Source: Rebecca billardiae RCC1528 (taxonomy: Eukaryota; Haptophyta). From it: a stretch of DNA of 64,000 nt. The stretch covers positions 372,001 through 436,000 of the forward strand of contig OZ251242.1 of the NCBI GenBank assembly GCA_965240325.2. Reading direction: 5' to 3'. The translations under genes were made by a program, and so were the position numbers. Positions within the stretch are counted from its first letter, which is position 1. Each line of letters starts with the position of its first letter. Positions 31,247-41,318 of this stretch are shown one piece after another. The notes under the pieces are model-generated. The model made no database searches. It saw nothing but the letters and a program-made list of their open reading frames with translations, and was not told the origin of the DNA.

Positions 31247-31311
31247 TGGTGCCCTAAGTATTGTATGTGGGCTATGGCCACATGTGCGCCCGTACACACC
31301 TTAGGGCACCA
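31247..31311. repeat. 65-bp mini-element or hairpin with 12-bp perfect inverted ends
   Basis: TGGTGCCCTAAG at 31247-31258 and CTTAGGGCACCA at 31300-31311, just upstream of the plus-strand gene remnant in the 3-kb element. Confidence 0.85.
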
Positions 31312-31349
31312 CACAAATCTCACCATTCCTCCGCGGCCGCGCGCGCTCC

Positions 31350-32610
31350 GTGTGCAGCGGCGCAGCGCGGTGGTGGTACCTGGACAAGGAGGTCGCGGAC
31401 GAGCTGCAGAGGCGTCTGACGGAGGAGGACCCGTTTGGCACAGCCTACGTGACCTACGCTCAGAAGGCGAACCACCTGTCGGGGATCAAGGCGAGGTGGA
31501 TGTACTACGTCGGCCCGGTGGGCGAGATGTTGCCTGCATGTTGAACAGAGCAGGTCATTACTTTGAGGCCAAGCTCAAAGCCGTCGTCGACGCGAGCGAG
31601 AGCCGACTGCTCGACGCAACCACGATCGCCTATGTGCTCGCTAACGACCCCGACTTCCTCCAGCGCCTCGAGGCCCTGAGGTTCACCGTGGGTGTGCGTC
31701 ACCCGCCGCCCGACGGGCCGCCCACGCGCGGCCGCTCGGACTACTACATTGTCATTGACCTGCTCGACAAGGTCCTGCGCGCCAAGCCGATCCGCACGGT
31801 GCCCACCCGTGTGGACGACAGCACCGGCTTGGCGGTGCTGGCGTACGATGCCCTCCGCCGCGAGCTCGACCTCGAGCGCACCGCCGCGCCTCCGCCCGCG
31901 CCCACGCCGGCGGCCACGGCACCTGCAGCACCGCTTCACGCTCTGGATGCTGAGAGCAAGCTCGAGGCGGCCGCAGCGCGGCTCGGTGAAGCAGGCTTCA
32001 GCCTCGCACACGGCTGCGGCTTCTTCCGGGCGGTGCGGGCTGGCGGGGGCGCGGCCGACAACCGCACGGAGATCCTGGTCGTGCACGAGCGACGCGATCA
32101 CGTGCTACGTGACCTTCGATGGCGTGTGCGTCGCTGGCGAGCCGGACGTGGCCAAGGCGCTTGCCCTGCACTCGAGCCTCGTCGCGGACGGTGCGGTGCT
32201 ATGTCCGGGCGCGGACGTCGGGCCGCCCGACGGCGACAGGGCCGAGTACTTGCAGCGCCGCTCGTACGCCTGCCTCTACGCGTACACGGGAGACCAGCTC
32301 GAGCCTCCCATCCCTTCGGCGAAGAGCATCGCCTCTGCACAGCTGCGCGGCGCGCAGCCGCGCGCAGCCGCGTGCTCAAACACGGTGACGTCGGAGGAGC
32401 CGAGGCGCACGGCACCGGCTTCACGCGCGACGTGAGCGCATTCTACTGCCGTGACGGTGACTTTCGCTCCCCGGCGTGCACTCTGCTCGCCAACGCGCAC
32501 GGCACGCGCCGCAGCCCTTGCGGCCCGTGCCGGCTGGCGCAGAAGCGGCTGCGCGAGGCATACGAGTCGCACGTGAGGATCGTCGACAGTGTCACCGGCA
32601 GCGCTGCTGC
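31350..32610 (+). pseudogene. Decayed protein gene of the 3-kb element (plus strand)
   Basis: Protein-like sequence runs through three reading frames: WWYLDKEVADELQRRLTEED and GIKARWMYYVGPVGEM (frame ending 31544); then HYFEAKLKAVVDASESRLLD, DYYIVIDLLDKVLRAKPIRT and AAARLGEAGFSLAHGCGFFR (to ~32095); then CYVTFDGVCVAGEPDVAKAL to RRSYACLYAYTGDQLEPPIP (to ~32345); then back to VSAFYCRDGDFRSPACTLLA and CGPCRLAQKRLREAYESHV. Each segment has ordinary composition, unlike shadow frames. Frame changes near 31535, 32090 and 32360 mean no intact product, unless introns are involved, and no convincing GT-AG pairs are seen. Family unknown; the Cys pattern near the end may bind zinc. Confidence 0.6.
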
Positions 32611-32699
32611 TGCGACGGCGACGGCCGCCGCCGCGCCTGACCTCGGCCCCACCGACGTGGCGGTAGCGGCGGGAGCGGCTGCCGTCGACGCAGCAGCTG

Positions 32700-33790
32700 C
32701 GCGTGCGGGCGTGCTCCCTCGGAGGATCAGCTCGGACACCGCCGCAAAGATGTCGGCACCGAGCTCTTTGAGCCGCTCGCGCGTGAGCACTGTCGTCGTG
32801 AGCTGTTCCATGCGCGCCGTGAGGGAGGAGAGGCACGGGCCGGGTAGACAAAGCGCGTCCTCGATGTACTGCCGCCGGAGGGACAGCTGCGACGGCAGCT
32901 GGTCGTGGATAGTATCCCGCGCGCTCACCTCGTTGTGCACCAGCCAGGGGTGCCAATTCCACCTCGCATCAGCTCGCGCCGCTGCACCGCGAGCTCCGAC
33001 TCGAACACTGTACATCACTCATCAGCCCCCGAGGCCCGAGCCGGCCAGGTAGTACACGAGCTGAGCCCTCAGATCCTCGCGATCGAAGGCCACTGGCTCG
33101 GGCAGCTCGATCGGCGCTCTGTTCTGCAGCCGCTCGCACACGATCGCGTACAGCGCGTCGTCCAGATCGACGAGTAGCGCGACGTGGAAATCGGGCAGCT
33201 CCGTCGGCAGCTGCTGGCCGTGCAGAGCCGCCTCAGCGCTCTCTTTGTGCGCCGCCAGAAAGTCGTCGCGCGTGTCAAGAAAGCTGTGCTCGAGCCGCGA
33301 GCGCACGTTTCCGACGGACGCGGCAGAGCGAGCGCGGTGCTTTGCGATCAGGTGGACGATGGCCGTGGCACGCGCCACGAGCCCGGAGCGCAGCGCGACG
33401 CCAAGCGTGCTCAGCCAGCCGGCTCGCCTCGGGCCGGAACCTGACTGCCAGGCCAGACCTCTGGCTCTTCTCGACGGCAGCCGCCACGACCGAGCCGAGT
33501 GCGCCAATACGCTCGAATAGCGAGGCACGATACTTGGCCTCCGGCTCGAGCGTCTTGAGCTTCTGAGGCGGGTGGAGAAAGCTCTTGTAGACGGCATTCA
33601 TGTGCGTCCGCTTCAGCTTGTGACGAGCCGCAACGATGTCGAGCGGCAACGAACTGCCCTTGTACGGAAGCCGGTCGGGATGTTGCTTCTGCCACGCCGC
33701 GTGATGCTCGTCAAACACCGCGAAGAGCTCCGCGCGCGCCTCGGCCGTGAAGCGGCTCTCCCTCTTTCGCCTTCTTCGACGCCGACATTG
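32700..33790 (-). pseudogene. Decayed protein gene of the 3-kb element (minus strand)
   Basis: Reading from 33790: a basic start, then FTAEARAELFAVFDEHHAAW, KRTHMNAVYKSFLHPPQKLK and YRASLFERIGALGSVVAAAV. The frame changes near 33390 and continues RSRLEHSFLDTRDDFLAAHK, DFHVALLVDLDDALYAIVCE and EDLRAQLVYYLAGSGLGG to a stop at 33022. A further segment in another frame (DQLPSQLSLRRQYIEDALCL, RLKELGADIFAAVSELILRG) follows to ~32740. This helical, Leu-rich sequence is probably real but broken. No family recognised. It converges on the plus-strand remnant. Confidence 0.55.
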
Positions 33791-33933
33791 CCCCGGGCGG
33801 GGCTCCCGGGCTCTCAGCCCGAGCGGCAGGAAAATCGCGATAATAGGAATGACGATGACAGAAAATCGTTCCGCCGGGGGGTCGTTTTGGCCGATTTTCG
33901 AGCTTTCCGTTCTACCCCCCTTTATTTCTTTGG

Positions 33934-35105
33934 TGGAACGGAGCGAGCATCTATTTCCTATCAAGGGGCTCGCGGGAGCCATTGATCATTTTTCATTGAG
34001 CGAAGCCCGAGCTGGCTTCCCATTGGACGGATTGGCGGCTGCGCTACTCTCCGCATAAGGCGAAACACTTACAGCTTCACATCGCCCGAAAATGCAAGTT
34101 TGGACAATAGAGTGAGGCACCCTCGTCCAATGAAATTGCTGAAAATCCCGACGAAACTTTACTCGCACGTGCGGGTACACGCAATCTCCGGGAGATTAAT
34201 ATGGCCAAGTTCCGCCCACTGGGGCCATTCAAGGTGCATTACTCAGTAACTACAATGAGCTCCGTAGTCTAAGTCGGTACTGATCATATATATGGCGTAG
34301 ACGACAGAGAGTCTTAGACGTAGCCGATAATCATTTAACTCGGGCAGCATTAAACTAACCCCATCAAATTAATTATATATAACTAATTTTCGCCGTCGTA
34401 TATTTTTAAAAATATTATTTTCCGGCCTGGCGTCAGAGTCTGAAAGTGAAACTGAAATTCGGGGCCTGGCGGGACCACTACAGCCGTAAGTGGCTCGAAG
34501 AGAGGCCTAGGAGTACCCGGTACTCGCTCGGAGTCCGGGTAGTGCCTAGTGGGCACTCCCCCGAACGGGGTCGCCGGTCGGTACGGTCCGCATTCGGTCC
34601 TGCCAGTAGTGACTAGTGCCACACAGCACTCAGCACGGGCAACACTTACACTTGCGATTATCATTACTTGCGTCCGTTGCGACTGGGGCGGGCCTGGCAC
34701 CGCCCGAGCCCATCGGCGTCACCGCTCCCGAGCCGCTCTCGCGCATGCGCGCGTAAGTAGGCAGTAGCACCTAGCAGTTACTAGTTAGTGAATCCGACAC
34801 GGACGAAATAATATATAAGGGAGTAGTGAACGGCTGCCGGGCCGAGCCGGCGCCGGCCCGGGCCGCGTTCACGCCTGGCGGCCAGTTCCGGCGCGCCCCC
34901 CCCGGTCCGGGCGGTCGGGCGCGGGCATGACAGTCGGACGGTCGGCTGGGGACCTCCCCGACCCAAAACTCATCAAAGCCCAACTGAGGTGACGACTGGG
35001 GCGTCCATTCGGAAGGGCGCCGCGCACGCAAACATCGATGCGCCCGACGTCCGACCGAGCGGAGCACGCCCATGATCACTGCCCATCCGTCCGTGGCCGC
35101 GGCGC
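33934..35105. other. Intergenic with a low-GC stretch
   Basis: No gene seen. 34200-34430 is AT-rich (TATATAT, TTTTTAAAAATATTATTTT words). The 3' UTR of the PHD gene lies at the right end. Confidence 0.5.
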
Positions 35106-35983
35106 TCAGGGCTGCTTGCTGCGCCGCTTCTTGCCCACGCTCTTCGGCCGGTGCTTCTCGCAGTAGACCGCGAGCTCGACCCACTCCTCGTGCTCCTTCT
35201 CAGCCATGTGCAGGCCAGACTTGCGCGCGCACGTGACGTGGAACGCGCGCAGGCACTTGCGCTCCTTGCACTGCACGCACGCCCCCCTGCGCTGGTCGCA
35301 CAGCGAGCACGTGAGGCCGAAGCGTTTCTCGTCCATGCCGTACAGGTCGATCGCGTCGCGCGACTCGGGGTCGACGAAGCTCACGTTCGGCACCCAGAGT
35401 GCGCACACGATGTGCGCCCACCGCCAGTCAGTCGTGCGCTTCATCGCGCCGCCCTTCTCCGGGCAGAGGCAGCACTCCTGCGCGATGGCGGGCGGCGGCG
35501 GTCGGCACGCGGGCGTGGGCATCGTTCATCGCGAGGTGGTACAGGCGGGTGGGCGGGCACGCGTGCCAACCTCTGGCGCACGCGTGCGGGAGCGCGCGCG
35601 CGCGCACCGCTGGGCCCGACCAGCGTGCAGGGTCACAGCGGTCACAGTACCACGGGCCGTCGGGGATGCACGACGCGCCTCCGCCGTAGCAGACCTGGTG
35701 GACAGCGAGGTTGCACCCGTCGCAGAACAGGATCACGTTGTCCTCCTCCCAGTCCCCCTCGCCGCAGACCATGCAGTTGGCAGTCTCCTCATACCTGCGA
35801 GCGCGCGCGCGCGTGCGCGCGCTCGCCGGGGCTGTGAGCTCCTTCGCCTGCGGGGGCGCTGACGAGGCGAGCCAGCCCACTCCCGCGCGCTCACTTCGCG
35901 CCCGGTAGCCTCGGCGTGGCCACGTCCTTGCTCGAGGGCACCTCGTCCCCGATCGCGTTTGTCGGAAGCACGGCGCCCTCCAT
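35106..35983 (-). CDS. Stand-alone PHD - extended PHD (PZP) chromatin reader
   Basis: Three exons on the minus strand: 35983-35895, 35794-35608 and 35477-35106. Introns of 100 bp (gtgagc, phase 2) and 130 bp (gtgcgc, phase 0) join to a 215-residue protein. Exon 2 has a complete C4HC3 PHD finger, from ETANCMVCGEGDWEEDNVIL to DGPWYCDRCD. The second junction gives RWSGPA-ECCLCPEKGG, matching the linker seen in JADE/BRPF/AF10 proteins. Exon 3 is an extended PHD with RWAHIVCALWVPNVSF, TCSLCDQRRGACVQC, CLRAFHVTCARKSGLHM and a final CEKH. It ends with a basic tail. PZP modules read the unmodified H3 tail and DNA. No bromodomain, PWWP or EPL region is present, unlike BRPF/JADE. Upstream in-frame ATGs before 35983 are possible. 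Confidence 0.85.
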
Positions 35984-36154
35984 TGAATTCCCGCTTGCGA
36001 GGCGCCAACGACCGCCAGAAAGCGGAGGTCCAGCGCAAACCGTCATCCTCATCCGCGGCGGCGCGTGGCGCGCTGCGCAGGCACCCCGAGAGTCCGGGAC
36101 TCGCCGGATGCTGTTTCTTCGTGCCAGCCGTGGCAGCAGGTCTGCACCAGCAGC
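35984..36154. promoter_or_regulatory. Short divergent promoter region
   Basis: 171 bp between the start codons of the PHD-ePHD gene (minus) and the CFAP96-like gene (plus). With so little room the two probably share a promoter. No TATA box is evident. Confidence 0.5.
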
Positions 36155-37132
36155 ATGCCGCCGGCGAAATGGCTGTTCTCCGATGGGGAGTACATCCCCG
36201 AGCCGTTCGCCGCGGATAAGCGGTACCCGCCGACCACCTCGCGCCACCGTGGGCGGCAGGTCCTCGCGCCGCGCTCGCGCGTCGGTCAGACCGGCTCCAA
36301 CTGGTCGAGCATCGAGCAGCGCACAGAGGCGGAGCGCTCCGTCAACTCCTTTCCGACAGTCGACGACTACGACAAGGCGCTCCGCAGCAAGCCGAAGCTC
36401 GTGGGGCTGCAGGACCAGCCGCCTCGCGGCGCGTACTCGGGCAAGACCCCAACCGACTCGACCGCCCCCGTGCGCGAGCCGTGGAGGCCTACCACGTGGG
36501 GACGCCATTACGTGCCCGGCTCGGGCTCCTGGGACGGAACCTTCCGCGGCCGTCCGCATAAGCACATCGCGCCGGAGCGCGAGCTGCCGAAGGGGCAGCC
36601 GCCGCCGCGGCTGAAGCACAACCCGGCGCAAATCCTCTCCAAGCCCGCGCCGTCGGGCGGCCCGGGCACCACCACGCGCGCCATGTCCAACTTCGAGTAC
36701 ATGACAAACTCGACGCCGGAGCCGGACGGGCCGACGCGCCGAGCGCAGGCGAACCGCGAGCGCCCGCGCGCGTTCGTCGCGGGGCGCGGGCGCACGAGCG
36801 CGTTCGACAGCGGGGTGTACTCGATGGACGCGTACCGGCCCAAGCCGGCGGAGGCCGGCTCGAAGCCTGCCGTCCCCTCCGCCGCTCGCACCGAGTCCGC
36901 GGTCGCCTCCTGGCGGCCGGTCGGCACTAAGTCGCGGCAGGTGGCGAATCTGGCTGACTACCCGGCGCACGTCAGCGACCCGTACGACGCTGCGCGCGAG
37001 CGAGAGCGCAAGGCACAGGCGGCGGCGCGGAGGAAGCGCGTCGATGCCAAGCCCTTCGACCCGACCGGCACCTCCGGCTCCGGGCCGTACGGGCCGAACA
37101 GAAACTACGTGAGCACAACCGCTGTCTTGTGA
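36155..37132 (+). CDS. Probable cilia- and flagella-associated protein (CFAP96/C4orf47-like)
   Basis: 325 residues from the first in-frame ATG at 36155. The protein is polar, rich in Pro/Arg/Gly/Tyr, without transmembrane or enzyme motifs. It has spaced motifs of the kind seen in microtubule inner proteins: PAKWLFSDGEYIPEPF at the start, SNFEYMTNSTPEPDGPTRRA, RTSAFDSGVYSMDAYRPKP, ADYPAHVSDPYDAARERERK and AKPFDPTGTSGSGPYGPNRN at the end. The DPY..A and PF.P.G blocks resemble CFAP96, which binds axonemal doublet microtubules. I recall the family only in outline, so the name is tentative; a related axonemal family is the main alternative. Confidence 0.55.
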   Translation: MPPAKWLFSDGEYIPEPFAADKRYPPTTSRHRGRQVLAPRSRVGQTGSNWSSIEQRTEAERSVNSFPTVDDYDKALRSKPKLVGLQDQPPRGAYSGKTPTDSTAPVREPWRPTTWGRHYVPGSGSWDGTFRGRPHKHIAPERELPKGQPPPRLKHNPAQILSKPAPSGGPGTTTRAMSNFEYMTNSTPEPDGPTRRAQANRERPRAFVAGRGRTSAFDSGVYSMDAYRPKPAEAGSKPAVPSAARTESAVASWRPVGTKSRQVANLADYPAHVSDPYDAARERERKAQAAARRKRVDAKPFDPTGTSGSGPYGPNRNYVSTTAVL

Positions 37133-39290
37133 TGCGCCTGGTCTGAGTGGTCCGACGATGCCGGTTACACAGGCCTGCACTGTCACTGGTCAGCCGTCGA
37201 CCCGTTGCACGGGCGAGTGACCGTAGGGCGGTGAAAATGCGACGTACCCCCATACAGGTCGATGAGGGCAGAATGAGACAGAGGGGGCTCCGGATTCGGT
37301 TGACCCCTGCCAGTGGCAATGAGAACCGAGTCGAAGTCACTCGAGCGGACCATATAGCCGGGTCCCTCCCGACCCCGGATTGATGACTTCAAAGCGACAT
37401 TGAGCATACACCCACCTCCCAATATGTTTCAGGCTCAATTTTTATAAGTGACACATACAGAAATCTGACCGAAATCCGAAACATGGGTAAATGCATATTG
37501 ACGCGGGTATTTCTGACGGAACTTGTATTCCATTCATGCATCGACGTGATACGCACGCCATGACCATGTCACGCCTCACGGCAGCTCACCGCCCCGCACT
37601 TGCGAGCGCGCTCTGGTTGGTCAGCTGCGCGCGCATAGCATTGTGCCGCGCTCTTCTCTCAGCTGGTACACCGCCAGACGCGGCCGCTCCGCCGCCGCTG
37701 CCGCGTGCCTCCGCCTCGTGCCGCGTGCTGGGGCGCCGCTGAAAGTCAGGCGTGATCGGTTGCACGGGCGTGAGCACGACAACGCCGCGGACGATCGTGT
37801 CGCTCTCGATCTCGCCGGTGCCCAGCTCGCGCGAGCGCCGGTCAAGATCCATGCGCGCGTATCGCTTGAAATCAGACTCGCCCCCCCATCGTCCACCACT
37901 GCCCGTCCGCCTCCTTCTGCCGCTTGCTGCTTGTCTCGGGCTCGTGAGTCGCCCTCGTCGCGACTTGCAGTGTCGAGCGCGTAAGGATCACAAAGTACTC
38001 GTCCAGACAGAGAGGCCTGAGCATATCGACGACGAGATGGAAAAGCATCCGCTCCATCGTGTTGTGCGTCCTCGACATGTTCACCTTGATCTGATTGCAG
38101 AGGTCCGGAGACGGCGCAACGTGCAGAGAGGCTTGCACCGACCGTGGTGCACTGACGAGGTCGTGTCAGACACCGTGTGCACGATCTCCAGGTCACGCGC
38201 GACCGCAAAGAGGTGCTCGGCATCGCGGTCGCCAAGATTACCTCCCAGCTGTTCGTCCGAGACGTCGGTGTCGAACACGATGGGCACGTCCAACGCGACC
38301 CGCGCCCGCACCACCATAGTGGGCAAAAGGCCAATAAAAGTACCCGGACTCCCAGTAGAAATGGTGAAAATCGGGCTCTGGCGCCGTGTAAAAACAAGCG
38401 ATCGCGGCAAACGGTGCGGATTCGCGCTCAGCTCGCCAACCCGAGTCCAGCAAGCCTTCGACCGCCTCCGTGCGACCTCGCGAAGGTCGTTTTCATTTTC
38501 GGTACGCCCGGTTTCTATGACCGGACTGGCAGGGGTCAACCGAAGCCGGAGCCAGGGCACTTTGAGACAAAGGCGGCGCGGCCCGCAGTCCGAGCCGACG
38601 TCCGGTGTGAGGCGCCCGCACTGGGCGTGGTGCATGGCGCCCGCCTCGCACGCGCTACAGCGCCCGGTGAGGTGGACGCAAGTCTGTCGAGACGCGTCAC
38701 ATGTGTGCCCAAGGTGCATGCCTGGCACCTCCGCTCGTTTGCCTGCCGCTCCGACGCTGCCCATGCCTGGCCTGCACGCACCAAACGCGGTAGCCGCCGA
38801 ACGTGCCCCGCCACTGTGAGACGGCCGCGAACCGCGATGCACGGTGCCCTTCAGTGACGTGAGCAAGGTAGTCTACTACTGCAAGGGGACGCCAACCTGA
38901 CGGCTGGCCATGCCATGGGAGGTAGTAGGGACGTCAGACACGCGCCAAGAGCCCATGGGAAGCTTGCCTCTCGCCCTCTCCCCAGTTGGTGAGCTCGTCA
39001 GGCGTGCGCACGCGGTTTGTCTCAAAGTCGCCCCCCCCCCCCCCCAAAGTGAGACAAACTTCATGGTGCTCGTGCTCCTCAACGGCATGGAGTTAGCCCA
39101 CGAGACTCGCAGCTTGAACTCTTCGTCTGATGCCCTCCACGACGACGTGCGCGAAGGGCGTGAGCGCCATCGTGGTGGAGCGCAATTGCGCACGCAAAAC
39201 ACGATCCGGGATTTTGTCTCCTTCTGCCCTCAGTGCTTTTCCTCACCCACCTGTACCGGTGAAAATACGGTTGTCGGTTTTGCAACTACC
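37133..39290. other. Gene-poor region with a possible decayed minus-strand gene
   Basis: Minus-strand segments of ordinary composition occur in different frames: FDTDVSDEQLGGNLGDRDAE (~38280-38220), VNMSRTHNTMERMLFHLVVD with CLDEYFVILTRSTLQVATRA (~38090-37960), and GTGEIESDTIVRGVVVLTPV (~37820-37760). They may be one degraded gene or element; no family is recognised. At 39015-39059 GTTTGTCTCA and TGAGACAAAC enclose a C15 tract (39031-39045). 38340-38380 repeats no known motif. Confidence 0.35.
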
Positions 39291-39398
39291 GTTTACTAAG
39301 AATAATTAAGAGACGCACACAGCTCAGGCAGGCGAGATTGACGCCCGCCAAATCTCGCCTGCCTGAGCTGTGTGCGTCTCTTATTCTTAGTAAACTGT
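39291..39398. repeat. Copy C of the dispersed repeat: two copies head to head in a 108-bp snap-back
   Basis: GTTTACTAAGAATAATTAAG...GGCGAGATT (39291-39339) is followed after ~10 bases by its reverse complement (39350-39398), ending CTTAGTAAACTGT. Arms of 47-49 bp are near perfect. This is the only full-length, two-ended copy in the window. Confidence 0.92.
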
Positions 39399-40306
39399 CA
39401 CCGCCCGTGAAGCCGTCGCCGATGGTAGCGCCGCCGGAAAAATTCGTTCAGCCGTCCGCCTGCGAGGCCTGGACGAGGGCTGCGACAGTAGCGCTGGGCG
39501 ATGGCGGCCGGGCGCGACGAGCCGAGCGGATTGGTGTACGGGGAATCCAATTCCCCGTGCACCAATCCAATCCGTTCGTCGCCAGGTGCTGCCGTTGCCG
39601 AGATCGAACTGCAAAACCCTCAGCAGGTGGTCAATCAAGATTGAACGGAAACCGGGGAGGCCGGAGGGCTGTCGCAGCGCGCGCGCCGCGGTGGGAAGAG
39701 AGAGAGAAGGGCTTGCCTCCCAACTGCAGCTTTGGCAGCGTTCCCTCTTGCGGCAGTGGAAGCCGACGACGAGGAGAATGACGACGCAGCTGCTGACGAC
39801 TGCTGCGAAGCAGCAGCGGTGACACTCTGCGCGGTGCACAGCTGCCACCGCGCGCGCCGCGCGACTCGGACTCTGGTCGGATGGCGACAGCAGCGCACAG
39901 CACTCAGCAGTCCTCATGAAGACGATGAAGCTGCGTGCACGGGTGCACGAGGTGGCAGGCGAAAGCGCGCCGACGAGACAGCACTTGACACGCCTGAGCG
40001 CACGCCCATGCTCGCCGAGCGCGAGCGCTGCAAGCAGCAACTACTGAAGTGCGCGCCGCGCGGCAAGTGGATGCAGGCTGTACTGCGGCACAGGCACTGC
40101 GTCCGCGGTCATCGTGATCGTCTCTTCATTCACTTGTCGAGGCTGCTGCTGCGGCGGGCCGGGGGCACTACCTGGCACGCGCGGCGTAGCGCGCTACGGA
40201 CGGAACGGGTGATGCCGTAGACGCACTGTCACGCTCCCGCCGCCGCCGCGCCCGCCGCCGCCGGCACTAGACTATCGTCACTCTAGGCCGCCGACAAAGC
40301 CGGCAG
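39399..40306. other. Intergenic with one hairpin
   Basis: At 39528-39568 GGATTGGTGTACGGGGAAT and its complement (one mismatch) form a 19-bp hairpin with a three-base loop. Frames on both strands at 39630-40220 are long but compositionally biased; none is supported as a gene. Confidence 0.5.
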
Positions 40307-41318
40307 TATATATCCCCTTACCGCAGTTCACTTTGCTTCGTATGGAAGCAAAGTTGACGGCGCCCGCTGAGGGCGCCCTGCGGCCAGTCAGGGCGTCTTT
40401 GGGCGCTGAACGCCGCATGACACTGTGCAGGCATGGTCTAGCTACCCTCAGACAGCCGCCAGACTGGTCCCTCCAGCTACAATGCCTCCACGATGGCATC
40501 CCGCGGCAGCGCGCCGAGCTGCCGTACGGGCGTGCGTGTCGTGCCCGCCAGGCTGGCCGTGTGCCCGCGACACCCGGCTGCACGCCTTGCAGCTGCTTCA
40601 GGCAGGTAGGCGATCGGTCGAGATGGCTGTAGGCGGTGTACGTACTGCACGCGCTGGTCTGCGCGCGTTCACATGACTCGTCGCGCTGAACTCACTCACC
40701 TGCCAGTCGCGCGTGACACGCTTGGCGGCTTGCCGCACGCAGCAGCCGCAGGCCGCGCGCGCGGCGTGATTGCCGAGTGCAAGTCAGCCAGGAGCTCGGC
40801 GGGATGGGCGGTCATGTTTCTTCGTCTGTTTCGGTGTCGATCACATGCGCGACGCGCGCGCCCCGCTGCGCAAGTACACCCTCCTCATTGCCGACGTCAC
40901 ACAGGAAGCCGCATGATGGATCTCGAGCTCGGAGAGCAGCGTCCGAGCACCACAGGCACTGACTGGCAGCCCGAGAGCCGACCGGCGGGTGACGTCCTTC
41001 ACCCCGCCTGATGCGGTACCGCGTGCGGCACCATACCGCAGCGATACGAGCACCTCAGAGGCGAACTGAGCACCCCTCAAAACTTTGCTTCTGGGCGTGC
41101 TCGAACACTCGTTTGGCACTCCGTTTGGACGCCGTGGCACCGGAGAAGGGGGAGGGCGGCGGCGATGAGGCTCGGGTGGCCCACGAACATGCTCACAAAG
41201 ATGCCTCTCAGCCATCGCGCGCCCTCTCGCGGCGTCCACCTGCCCGCCGAGCACGCACCCGCGGGGGCGAACCCATCTTTGCTTCGTATAGAAGCAACCT
41301 GCGGTAAGGGGATATATA
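40307..41318. mobile_element. 1.0-kb MITE-like element with 20-bp TIRs
   Basis: TATATATCCCCTTACCGCAG at 40307-40326 is the exact reverse complement of 41299-41318. Just inside each end is the same small hairpin in the same orientation, TTTGCTTCGTATGGAAGCAA (left) and TTTGCTTCGTATAGAAGCAA (right). The interior has no recognised transposase, so it is probably non-autonomous. Confidence 0.8.

Larger units (their letters stand above)
30885..33933. mobile_element. 3-kb TIR-bounded element with two opposed decayed genes
   Basis: 30885-30917 and 33901-33933 are perfect 33-bp inverted repeats starting CCAAAGAAATAAAGGGGGGT. Left and right flanks beyond the repeats differ. Two gene remnants face each other inside, at ~31350-32610 on plus and ~33790-32700 on minus, both broken by frame changes. 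I recognise no transposase core, but a Cys cluster near the end of the plus remnant is reminiscent of transposon-encoded zinc-binding segments. The superfamily is undetermined. Confidence 0.75.

Noticed and set aside
31160-33052. 630-codon plus-strand frame taken as one intact gene
   Set aside because: Only its middle part is protein-like; sensible sequence moves between frames, so it is treated as a decayed gene, and its last third is antisense to the minus-strand remnant.
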